Of a DNA stretch of 64,000 nt, positions 37,202-47,500 are shown piece by piece. The stretch lies in contig QANT01002356.1 in assembly GCA_003254885.1 (NCBI GenBank), forward strand, positions 1-64,000, given 5' to 3'. A program made the translations under genes and the position numbers. The notes under the pieces were generated by a model. It ran no database searches, was not told where the DNA came from, and saw nothing but the letters and a program-made list of their open reading frames with translations. This stretch comes from Purshia tridentata. Taxonomy: Eukaryota > Streptophyta > Magnoliopsida > Rosales > Rosaceae. Position 1 is the stretch's first letter. Each line of letters starts with the position of its first letter.

Positions 37202-37868
37202 TTGATGAGGGAGAGCTAAGCTTCTGAGCTGCTGCTGAGTTCGGTTTGGTTGTTGGTTATTGCTCTGTTTCTTAGGTTTTCTCTCTCATCAATCAGGAAC
37301 AACATCTTCTTTGCACATTTTGGATATTGGTGGGCTTCGATATTTGAAAATATCTGCTATGCACTTTGGATTTTTGTTTCTTGTTTTTTTGGGGATTTAT
37401 CTTTTGGAAAGGGAAAAGTTTGTATATTATTAAGCAAACATTATAATTTATAAGTGTGGAATTCCTAAGACTTCTAAAATGTTGGACTAGAAATGCATAA
37501 TTAATGTAGAATGTGAAAATTAACAAGAAAAATGTACTTAAAACTTGGATGATCATATTTTCAATGTAAAAAAAAAGAATTCCACCAATTAACATTCAAT
37601 TATTTACAATTTTCATATTTTTGAATGTTTATAAGATAACAAAATACATAAAACAAACACACTTGTCCATTGACCCGATTATGTCGGATTGAACATCTGA
37701 TTGCCCGTATTATTAGAACCAACTAAATTTGATTAGATTAAAACAATTAGTTTTGATGAATTAAATGTTACTGATTTAACATTAACCAGACTAAACAATT
37801 GGATGCAATTCAAGTTATAAATCACAAAAATGTCCAACAAATATATGATTTTCTTTTAGCATAAACTC
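37202..37868. other. Spacer between DUF3082 and DUF1685 genes
   Basis: This holds the DUF3082 promoter and the 3' UTR of the DUF1685 gene, both on the - strand. It is AT-rich, and I see no further feature. Confidence 0.6.
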
Positions 37869-39002
37869 CTAGCGCACATTAGATGCCACAGCTCTAGCCC
37901 AGAACTTGATCTGTGCCTTCATGTCTTCAGCAGACCTACTTGCACCCAACTTTGGAGTTGGAGGGGCAGCACAGCTTTGCACCAGCCATGCCTCAGAAAG
38001 ATAAGGCCTTCTAACCTTTCCCAGGTCTAAATCCTCAGTACCCTTCTTGTCCTGCAAACCAGGCAGTATGTTAACAACACTAGCGGCTAATTGGTCTTTG
38101 TTGTCAAATGTGAACCCCAAGTCCTTGAACCCTTGCACTTCTTCATATTCAAGATCGGTTAAGCTCTTTCTGGACTGACTTTTATTAAGGTATCTACGTC
38201 TCATTTCCTTGCCCCCATCTGTAGTACTAATATTGCTTTCCCCTTCTGTGTTTCTTGGGGGTCTACATCTTGGAATGCTACAACTTTGTGTCATACCCTA
38301 CAATATTCACAAAATTCAACTCATTTAACTAAGAAATGGATTATACGACTATATTATGTTGTCAGACTATTAATTAATTAAGTTATGTGGTACCTTATGT
38401 CGCGGTGGAGCACTTTCTTGCTTTTTCTCATCTTCCCTTCCTATACGAGGTGAAGGCAAGGATGGTGTCCTTAGCAGACTGCGATGCATTGATTGCCCAT
38501 TTACTTTGATTCTTCTATCATCACTTTGTCTATCTTGAATCTCTTCTGTCTTTCCTATACATGGTTGTGGTTTGGTTGGTGTCTGCTGAAGCACTTTCCG
38601 ATGCGATTTTTGCCGAGTCAATTTGCTCATACTCTTCTCAATTTGCTTCACTTGAAGCACTACTTCCTCCTCTTCTCTCCCTAAATTAACTGGTAAAGAT
38701 GGTGTTCGAGCCAAATTGGGACGAACACCAAAGCCATCATTGCTTTGTGTGACCTTATGTTGGTCATGGGAAATAGTACTACTCTTCACCGACATTTCTT
38801 GACCAAAGTTTGATGATGATGAAGAGCAATAAGGATCAGAATGACACCTTAACATCCTCTGTTTTCTGATGAGCAAGTTGTCGAAGAACCAACACTCTTC
38901 CAAAAGATCATTAGCTTCCACTTTTTGGTTGCTACATGAAGAAGAAGAAGAAGAACAAGGAGAAGAAGATGCCTCAAAAGGGTCATCGTCAATAGGTTCC
39001 AT
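37869..39002 (-). CDS. DUF1685 family protein
   Basis: On the - strand, exons 39002-38394 and 38297-37869 encode 345 residues. The C-terminal third is the DUF1685 domain, with RKSLTDLEYEEVQGFKDLGF, FDNKDQLAASVVNILPGLQ, RRPYLSEAW and the closing MKAQIKFWARAVASNVR. The function of the domain is unknown. The N-terminal part is Ser-rich and probably disordered; it holds LRCHSDP (R52, S55) and two copies of RTPSLP (R99/S102 and R178/S181). All three match R-x-x-S-x-P, a form recognised by 14-3-3 proteins when phosphorylated. Two further copies of a related motif occur in the unrelated 731-residue protein at 28235. Start chosen as the first ATG that precedes the Asp/Ser-rich leader. Confidence 0.86.
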
Positions 39003-39947
39003 ATGGTTCCTGACAACACACGTAGTAGCACTACTTCTCTGTTTTCAACAAGTTAAATACGCCCACCTCACACATGTGTGTTCTTGTATTGGTTCACCTA
39101 GACACTTATTGGTTTGTTATTTAGCTATATATACATTGAAAGCTGCCAAGGAACTAAAAATTAAAATTAAAAAATGGGCAACAGCTGGGGTGACTAGGGA
39201 AGCCATGTGCTTTGAGCATATTTTAATGTGGAAACATAAGTTCCATGTTGTGCTCAGAGATAAGTATTAAGATATCAATGATAGGGACTGTGGCATTTGA
39301 GTCTTACAACTAAGAAAATAGGGGATTCAAATTGATGACAGCCCACTCCTCCATGTGATGGGCTTTTGTTTATACACTTTTGCATTGGTTTTTTCTCTCC
39401 ATTATATGTACAGCTAAGGTCTAGGTGTTAATATATTCCAAAAATAAGCCTTTTTTTTTTTACCCTTTTTTGAAAGAATTTTTTAATATTGTTAACAGTA
39501 CTAACACAATATTTGTTGGTTATAAATTACTTATAACAGGTCTGAATTCATCAACAAAATTTCAATCCCATTTTCATATTAATTCTATTCAATTATAATC
39601 CCTTTAGCTTATATGCCTTTCGATCCTTTTAATTTCTATGCCTTTTGGTCTTCTCCACTATTTTTGTTCTATCTTTCAAGTTTTTCAATATGAATTCATA
39701 ATTGAAGAAAAAGAAGAAAATTGAAACCGGTACTAAATTCTATGCATGAATTTAGTCATTTATCTTATCGAATACTGTATTCTATACACGAAACAAACAT
39801 TCCAAGATAGTCAGAAATAAGAGTACAATTACTAATCCTATTCTAACATTCCAGTAAAACAAACGAAGCAACAAGTTTACTTGGGTTTCAGATACTGAGT
39901 TCTCTGATTAAGAGGAGCACGTATGGAAAAGCAAAGGATTAACATCA
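39003..39947. other. Intergenic DNA before the F-box remnant
   Basis: The left part is the DUF1685 promoter. The rest is AT-rich spacer. A short TTCAAATTG word near 39329 recalls a SINE box B, but no box A is clear. Confidence 0.5.
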
Positions 39948-40230
39948 ATGGATGTAATCACTGAAATACTTGCAAGACTTCCTGTCAAGTCCTTATTGAA
40001 ATGTAGATATGTGTGCAAGTGGTGGTGCTCCATAATATCAAACCCTCAATTGGTCAAAAAGCACCTAAACTTTGTCTACCATGGACAGTGACAACACTGC
40101 CACTACTACTACTATACTACGAGAAGAATGATCGTGAATTACATACGCTGGCCTTACAATCTAATGTACGTGTTACTAGCTCCTTTGCTGTTGTTATTGT
40201 TGTTTATTATTTGTACATGAAGGAATTATA
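39948..40230 (+). pseudogene. F-box protein remnant
   Basis: The frame from 39948 reads MDVITEILARLPVKSLLKCR followed by YVCKWWCSIISNPQLVKKHL. This is a clear F-box motif of the type found at the N-terminus of plant F-box/FBA proteins, which recruit substrates to SCF ubiquitin ligases. It stops at 40089-40091 after 47 residues. The next part of the protein seems to continue in another frame (PLLLLYYEKNDRELHTLALQ within about 40095-40160), so at least one frameshift is present. Everything after about 40230 is missing. A normal member has 350-420 residues, so this is a 5' fragment of a dead copy. Confidence 0.75.
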
Positions 40231-40591
40231 GTGATTCAAAAGTTGGGGACCGTGTGGTTTCACCACCTCACAATCAGTCATGACTCATGGATCTCATCAT
40301 CAAATTAATAACTCTTTCGGCAAAGGATAATCTCATGACTATAGTAATAATAAGACTAGAAATATCTATTAATATCTTAATATTTAAGATATATCCCAAC
40401 AAATATGAAAATATATATATATTACATTTTTATATGTATTAATAGAAAAAAGTTTGCATGATATAGGTATTCTAGTAACTGGGTCAAAATCATGCCATCA
40501 TTCTCGTGCATGACATGAATGAATACAACTTTTACCTTCATACCCGTACGTTGATGGAGCTCAACAACAACCCTAAAAATTTGCATATGTA

Positions 40592-40597
40592 TATATA
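40592..40597 (+). promoter_or_regulatory. TATA box of the UGT79-type gene
   Basis: TATATA lies about 70 bp before the ATG in the context GCATATGTATATATAGCC. A matching TATATAA with the same AGCCTCAG/ACCTCAG downstream word sits at 43068-43074 in front of the decayed copy, which supports a shared promoter. Confidence 0.6.
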
Positions 40598-40666
40598 GCC
40601 TCAGCCTCAAGTACGTTCAACTGAGTTGTTGGACCAATTAATCAAAAGATCGATCGAGCAAGTAAA

Positions 40667-42058
40667 ATGGCAGAAGCCAATAGCTCAAGTTTTGACATAG
40701 CCATGTTTCCATGGTTTGCCATCGGCCACATGACCCCATTTCTCCACCTCTCCAACGAGCTCGCCGCCAGAGGCCACAGAATCACTTTCTTGGCTCCCCG
40801 AAAAGCTCAACTTCAGCTTCAACACCTCAACCGCCACCCAAACCTCATCACCTTCTGCCACGTCACCGTTCCTCAAGTCGAAGGCCTTCCTCCGGGCACC
40901 GAGATTGCCTCCGAGATACCAATTCACCTGACCCGATTTCTCGCCGCTGCTATGGACCTCACCCGCCCCCAGCTCCAACATTTCGTAAGCGCCAACAAAC
41001 CCGACATGGTTTTCTACGACTCTGCGCATTGGGTACCCGAGATTACCAGAGCTTCCAGGGTTAAGTCGGTTTGTTACAATGTCGTTTGCGCTGCAGCGCT
41101 GGCGATCGCGCTCGTGCCTGCCCGTAATGTGGCCAAAGACAGGCCCATTACGGAGGAAGATCTGCGAGATCCGCCTCCTGGGTACCCCTCATCCAGTGTT
41201 GTGCTTCGCGGGCCTGAGGCCCGCTCTTTGTTGTTCATTAATATGCCGTTTGGGGATGATGGGATCACATTTTACGAGAGAATCACCACCGCCATGCAAC
41301 AATGTGACGTCTTGTCAATTCGAACATGTAGAGAAATAGAAGGGGATTTGTGCGACTACATGGAAGCACAGTATAACAAACCTGTGCTTTTAACGGGACC
41401 CATTTTGGGGCTGGAATCTGATAAGAAACAAGTATTAGAAGACCGGTGGGATACGTGGCTTGGTGGTTTTAAGCCTGGGTCCGTAGTTTTTTGCACATTT
41501 GGAAGCCAGTACATACTTGAAAAGGCCCAATTCCAAGAGCTTGTATTGGGGTTTGAGCTAACAGGGTTGCCATTTTTGGTGGCCCTGAAGCCGCCGGTTG
41601 GTTGTAGTACGGTCGATGAGGCGTTGCCTTTGGGGTTTGAAGAGAGGGTTGGAGGGAGAGGGGTGGTGTTTGGGGGTTGGGTTCAGCAGCCATTGATACT
41701 GGCTCACCCCTCAGTTGGGTGCTTTGTGAATCACTGTGGGTTTGGGTCAATGTGGGAGTCTCTGATGAGTGACAATCAGATTGTGCTGGCCCCACACTTG
41801 GGGGACCAAATCTTGAACACCAAGTTACTGGTTCACGAGCTCAAGGTGGCTGTGGAGGTAGAAAGGGAAGAGAATAGGTGGTTTTCAAAGGAGAGTTTGT
41901 GCAAAGCCATTACAAGTGTGATGGATAAAGAAAGTGAGGTTGGTGTTATGGTGAAGAAGAACCATGCAAAGTGGGTGGAAACACTATCAAGTCCAGGGTT
42001 TATGAGTGGCTATATTGATAGGTTTGTGGAGAAGCTCCAAGGTGTTGCAAAACTTTAA
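40667..42058 (+). CDS. UDP-glycosyltransferase, UGT79-type
   Basis: Intronless family 1 glycosyltransferase of 463 residues, the usual length. UGT79 enzymes often add a second sugar to flavonoid or anthocyanin glycosides; the acceptor and donor here cannot be read from sequence. The catalytic histidine is H21 in FAIGHMTPF and the supporting aspartate is D118 in FYDSAHW. The 44-residue PSPG donor-binding box runs from W338 to Q381, starting WVQQPLILAHPSVGCFVNHC and ending PHLGDQ. The last position is Gln, which in many plant UGTs goes with UDP-glucose, but UGT79 members using other sugars also have it. A TATA box lies at 40592. A decayed tandem copy follows 1.2 kb downstream. Confidence 0.94.
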   Translation: MAEANSSSFDIAMFPWFAIGHMTPFLHLSNELAARGHRITFLAPRKAQLQLQHLNRHPNLITFCHVTVPQVEGLPPGTEIASEIPIHLTRFLAAAMDLTRPQLQHFVSANKPDMVFYDSAHWVPEITRASRVKSVCYNVVCAAALAIALVPARNVAKDRPITEEDLRDPPPGYPSSSVVLRGPEARSLLFINMPFGDDGITFYERITTAMQQCDVLSIRTCREIEGDLCDYMEAQYNKPVLLTGPILGLESDKKQVLEDRWDTWLGGFKPGSVVFCTFGSQYILEKAQFQELVLGFELTGLPFLVALKPPVGCSTVDEALPLGFEERVGGRGVVFGGWVQQPLILAHPSVGCFVNHCGFGSMWESLMSDNQIVLAPHLGDQILNTKLLVHELKVAVEVEREENRWFSKESLCKAITSVMDKESEVGVMVKKNHAKWVETLSSPGFMSGYIDRFVEKLQGVAKL

Positions 42059-43230
42059 TTACTCTGGTTGGTATATTACTAGCTGCAGTACTTCTCAGAA
42101 AGACTGGTGTTTGTATTTTCTGCTTTCTCTTTCTCATTGTTTCTTTCGTGTTTGTTTGTTTTGAATGTTGTTGTGTACGTTGTTATTTAGAGCACCGTTA
42201 AATGTAAAAAAGCTAAACGCTATGCTCATGTTATATTTATAATTTTTTGTTAATAGTTTTTGTAGTTTTTTCTCCAATGGTACAAAAATTATAATCTTGT
42301 GTTTAATCAATGAGGGCAAGTCATGTGTATCAAAACATTGACTCCAAAACTCACATGAAATGCTCTTAGGCTTGTATTTTGATGGAGAAAATGAAATGCT
42401 GTAATATGGCTTGTACCCAAAAAAAAAAAAACTGCTGTAATATGGTGTGCCATGCCATGCACGCTTAAATTATCATAATAGGTCTTATCATCTGGTGGCC
42501 GACAACCTCGTTGGGGTCATTCTGAATCTGGACTGTAAAGGTTTATGGTACTTTTGAGAGCTCAGTTGAAATATGCCCCTGTTCGGTTATGTACTTATGT
42601 ATGGACATTATTGCTAAGCCCCTGTTTGTTTGGCGAGTTTTGCTCTCTTGTTTTGGGATTGGCTTGGTACTCAAAAAGGGCCAAAACTCACTCTCTTGGT
42701 CGTACCCTTGTTCTTGACCAGTACTCACTCTCTTGATCGTACCTTTGTTCTTGACCAGTAGCTTTCTTGGACCAGTAGTTCTGAATCAACTTAACCATCT
42801 TTTTATACGTGCTCATTAATTCTTTACTATACACTTATTTTTACTATATCTCTACAAAGGTGAAATTTAGGCCCTATTTCTATTAGATATATAATACAAA
42901 GTCTAGTATAAAAATGTGGTACTTCGAAAAATGTATATTCATGAGCTAGCAATTCATTTTCTAACCTAAAGTAGTAAAGTGAGTAAAAACGTGATGTTAT
43001 CTTACGTACACTATTTTTTTTTTCAAATACTAATTATTGAATATGATAATCACCTTAAAAATGTGCATATATAACCTCAGGCTTCAGCTGAGCTCACGAT
43101 CAAATTAATAAAGTAAAATTTACATCGAAGAGAATGGGGCTAATTCATGAATCAACGTGGTCCAACCTTAATACTATGGTCTAGCTAGGTTACATAAGCA
43201 AGCTAGTTGGGTATGATTGAAAAGTTATTA
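42059..43230. other. Spacer between UGT gene and its decayed copy
   Basis: It holds the UGT 3' UTR, a 37-bp tandem duplication at 42687 and, from about 43060, a copy of the UGT promoter with TATATAA at 43068-43074. No intact gene is present. Confidence 0.6.
42687..42760. repeat. 37-bp tandem duplication
   Basis: The unit beginning CTCACTCTCTTGGTCGTACC at 42687 is repeated at 42724-42760 with two differences. It is followed by a partial copy of GACCAGTAG. Confidence 0.92.
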
Positions 43231-43985
43231 ACGCAATATCCCACAAAATCACATTCTTGGTGCCGGGAAAAGCTCAACTTCAGCTCCAACATCTCAACCG
43301 CCACCCGAAACTCATCAACTTCTGCAACGTCACTGTTCCTCATGTCGAAGGTCTTCATCCGAGCACCGAGACTGCCTCCGAGATACCAGTAGGCTCGACC
43401 CGATTTCTCACCGCTGCCATGGACCGTACTACAACCCACCTTGTCGATTAGAACGTGTAGAGAGCTGGAAGGTGATTTCTGCGATTACTTGGAAGACAAG
43501 TTTAACAGGCCTGTGCTTTTAACTGGGCCAGTTTTGTGCCTGGACTAGACTGCCAAATTGGAAGGTGGTAATGTTTGGGGGTTGGGTCCAGCAGCCATTG
43601 ATATTGGCCCACCCCTCAGTTGGGTGATTTGTGAATCATTGTGGGTTTGGATCAACGTGGAAGTCTTTGATGAGTGACAATCAGATTGTGCTGCTACCAC
43701 ACTTGGGGGACAAAATCTTAAACACCAGGTTAATGGTTGAGGAGCTCAAGGTGGCTGTGGAGGTAGAAAGGGAAGAAAATAGGTGGTTCTCAAAGGAGAG
43801 CTCGAGCAAAGCCATTACAAATGTGATGGATAAAGAAAGTGAGGTGGGTGTTATGGTGAAAAGGAACCATGCAAAGTGGGTGGAAACACTATCAGGTCCT
43901 GGGTTTATGAGTGGCTATATTGATAGGTTTTTAAGAAGCTCAAAGATCTTGTAAGTTGACTTTAATTACTCTGGTTGATATATAG
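43231..43985 (+). pseudogene. Decayed tandem copy of the UGT79-type gene
   Basis: Three blocks match the intact gene. 43231-43446 corresponds to about 40771-40983, 43443-43545 to about 41310-41412, and 43560-43985 to about 41660-42090. Two internal deletions, of about 340 and 240 bp, therefore separate them, and the first 35 codons with the start are absent. An in-frame stop follows CLD near 43546, and another lies in the PSPG region where GCTTTGTG has become GATTTGTG. The catalytic Asp region and half of the donor site are gone. The promoter copy with its TATA box survives upstream. Identity to the parent is high in the last block, so the duplication is fairly recent. The 107-codon open frame at 43634-43954 is a relic. 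Confidence 0.9.
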
Positions 43986-44511
43986 CTAATTTCTGCAGTA
44001 TTACTCGAAAGACTGGTGTTTGATTTTCTCTTTCATATTATTTCCTTGTTCAGTTTGTATGTGGTTGTTCTGATATTTAGGCTTGTATTATTATATGATT
44101 GGGATTTTCAGCTTGTTTTCTCTCTATTTATTTTTACCCAACTTCTAATTTCAATCATGTATAATAAATCTACAAGTACAGCAGAGAATCCATATCCATT
44201 ATCCATGATTATAATATATCCACTGCTTGTAAGTTGTAACAAACCACAGAACGCACAGGTCTGCAACTGCAAAATGATGAAAAAAATGAATGAAATAATA
44301 GTGTAAAAATGCTAATTACATGTTGATTAGCTCCTTAGGGGGCCAAAAACTTCAAAAGGGTACTTGGCAGAAAAGCTTAGACTGACACCAAATTCTGGAC
44401 AAAATATTAATTTCATTTTTAATGACTCGAGAAAATTTTCAGTCTAAATCCCGCAACAGCACAAAACTTTGCCATGGGCAAGCAAGTAATCCAAGCTGTG
44501 AAATCATCAAA
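43986..44511. other. Spacer before the AAA+ gene 3' end
   Basis: AT-rich spacer and probable 3' UTR of the AAA+ gene. I see nothing else. Confidence 0.6.
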
Positions 44512-47500
44512 TCAATGAAAAGGCTTCTTGGTCATTACTATCAACTCTACAAGTGAACAGAGGCACAGGGTCTCGAATTTACAGTGAAAAGAAACATCCT
44601 TGTCAGGATCCATATGAACCAGTACACCATCTCTGAATATAAAATTTGATTCAAGCCTGACCTTAGTATTTGGGGAAGCATTTGCTTTTGCAGTTGTGCT
44701 CTCGCCGGTGGTGTGGCAACTACATTCCACCGGCAAAAGAATCTTATTTCCCGAAAATTTGCAATGACATCCTCCTGAATCCGGCCTTTCAAAACTTTCA
44801 TTATTTCTGTGTCTCATTTTATCATCAAATGAGTTACTGAAACCTCCAGAAACATGAATTCTTCTAACTGCTGAAAGGAGATCCACAGACAGCGTAGCAA
44901 CGATATCATGAAAATCCTCTACTGTCCATTGACTCCTATTTAATCCCCATTCATGGATAAGAATTTTCTGTGTCAAACTATGGAGGTTATCGAGGCACTC
45001 AGAGCAACAACGGTATGAGCATAAAACGCCAGACCCTGTAGAAAGACTGGTTTTGCAAGAGGAGAGATTGCAATCTACAATATGCTCATCAGCAGACTTT
45101 CCATCATTATGTTCAATGCCAGCCTCTGTTGAGGACAAACCATTAAGCTGCTTGCAGTCAGTCCTAGAGCTAAAGACCTTAACACTGCCAAGTCCATCAG
45201 CAATGAGACCATCCTCAGACATGACAACAGATTCAGTGCACACAAATCCATTTGAATGTTTCAAGGATATAGAATCTACATTCACAACTGCATAGTTGTC
45301 ATTTTCTGACTCACGTGTTTTAGGGTTTGCCCCATTCTGGTCATTCAAAATTTCACTGGAATCATGAAGAGATTTATTCAGCGTAGAATCCAATAGGGTG
45401 ATTTTCTCTCCAGACCAATCTGAAATTGCAAGGGTACCCTCAGAATTAGGATTACCCAAATCACCATCTTCATTCAAGTCAATACTAATGACTTTTTCAG
45501 TATGTAACTCTTGAGGGCCAATTTCCAGAACTTCGAGCTCATTGGAGCATTTGCTAGAAACCTTTGGCTTGGATTCCTCGCATTGAACTTGATTATCCAC
45601 ATGGTGATCATCTGAAGGTCTCACATCAGTTGGCTTAGAAGTTGCCATTTCCATTGGAGCATCTAGCTCTAAACTGAAATAGGAGCAACCGTATTAGATA
45701 ACAACCCATGAAATTAAAAAAAACCCACAAGCACACTAATAACAATAGCAACATTACCTGTGCAGCGTGTATGCCCAACTATTAACCACATCTTCCAGAT
45801 AGGCCACTTGCGACAATAGGCGAACATATTGATATCTATCTTTCCCAGCTTGAATTTTTTCATTGATCTGCTCAACTAGAAGCTCAAGAACTTCCCGTAC
45901 CTCAAAGGAGACTTCTCTGAGTGATGTGTAGATACCTCTGTATGCCGACAAACCAACAGCAATCAGGCCTCTAACTAGACCAAATTTTTCTTCGCTTTTA
46001 ATATTGCTGGAGTTACAGGCAACAGCTACCTTTTCCAGCGAGTTATTAGGACGAACTATACAAGAATTGAATGGCCAGCCCTTCCAAGGTCCACTTATGT
46101 CTGCAGAGGGACCTTCTTTGAGTTTTGAAGTGAACCAACAAAGTTCAGCAAAATGAGGATATCGCAGAATCTGATAGCCAAATGAAGATATTGCTAGCAG
46201 CAAGCTTGATTTCCCCTTCACAGTTCTATTGTTAGGTGGTGAAGGAACTTTAAGAAGAGATTCATCAGGAAATTGCGTTACACTGTTGTTTGCATCCACT
46301 GATCCATGATCTGCACTGTGATTAACCATCTCTGATTGACCATTTGTAATATCATTAGCTTCATACTCCTTGCAGGAGATTTTATGGAGGTGAGATGTTT
46401 GATGAATTAACAGGACAATCTGTTGAACTATATCCCTTAACAATTCTGTTGCAGATAGATTGATCACCAAATCATGGTTGAAATTCCCATTGACCTGCAC
46501 AGAAAATCGGGGAACTGTATGCTTCACAGGAATTGACTCATGGCCATTTGAAATGTCACTCTTGAAAAAATGACTTATTCTAACTGGAAGTATTGGATCT
46601 GGAACTTCAGATGTAGCCTGTTGGAAAATTAAAAAGCATACAAATTAATATTTCTATATATTTATTTTTATTTAACATAAAACAACAACATCATGAATTC
46701 ATTAAGTATTAATTTACACAAGTTCAATGACAGAAATGAAGCTGAGTGAAATGGCCAAAAGACAGAGACTTTATGCAATATATATTAACATTTCCATGAT
46801 TTTATCTTGTAAAAGCATGTAGCCCCATTCCCAAAAACAACCCAGGAGGGACCATCTCCTCTTATAAAATTGTGAAATACTGTTCACAAGTTACTAACAA
46901 CTTATATAGGGATTAGGTTTAAGGCTTTGGGAAGAAAAGAGAACAGCGGATCCCTCCCTGGTGACAGAGTTGCACTTATCATTCACCATAAAACATGCTG
47001 TTCTTACATAGATTAATACTTATGCCAGACAAAAGTAGCCGGTGTTTTTCCATCTGACTGATTTGTCAGATAAGTACTCAGATAATGCCCAACTCAACTA
47101 ATCAAATTTACTGCCAAATAAAGTTGTTTATTTATTTTGGTTTACAATGACTGTTAGGCCCAAAAAGAAGAAAATTTACAGAATCAAACTAGGGCTGAAA
47201 TGGGGGCTGAAGACAATTGGAGCCCAGTTGTAGTATACTTAAATTAGCCATGAAATCCACAGTAGTTAGCTTCTCTGTATGTGTGGTTGATAGAAATTCC
47301 CACCCTATTTATCACATCTGTTCACATAAATTTATTTCTTTTCTAGCAAGAGATTGAATTCAATGCTGACTTTCTATGTGAGACTTTTATTTGGCCATCA
47401 TCAGGGGAAAGATCTAAATGGATATAGCCATAAGAGTGGGCAACTGTATTCTTTCAAACACAGAAGCAGCCAAAAATGATTGAGGTTATTAGCTTAATAT

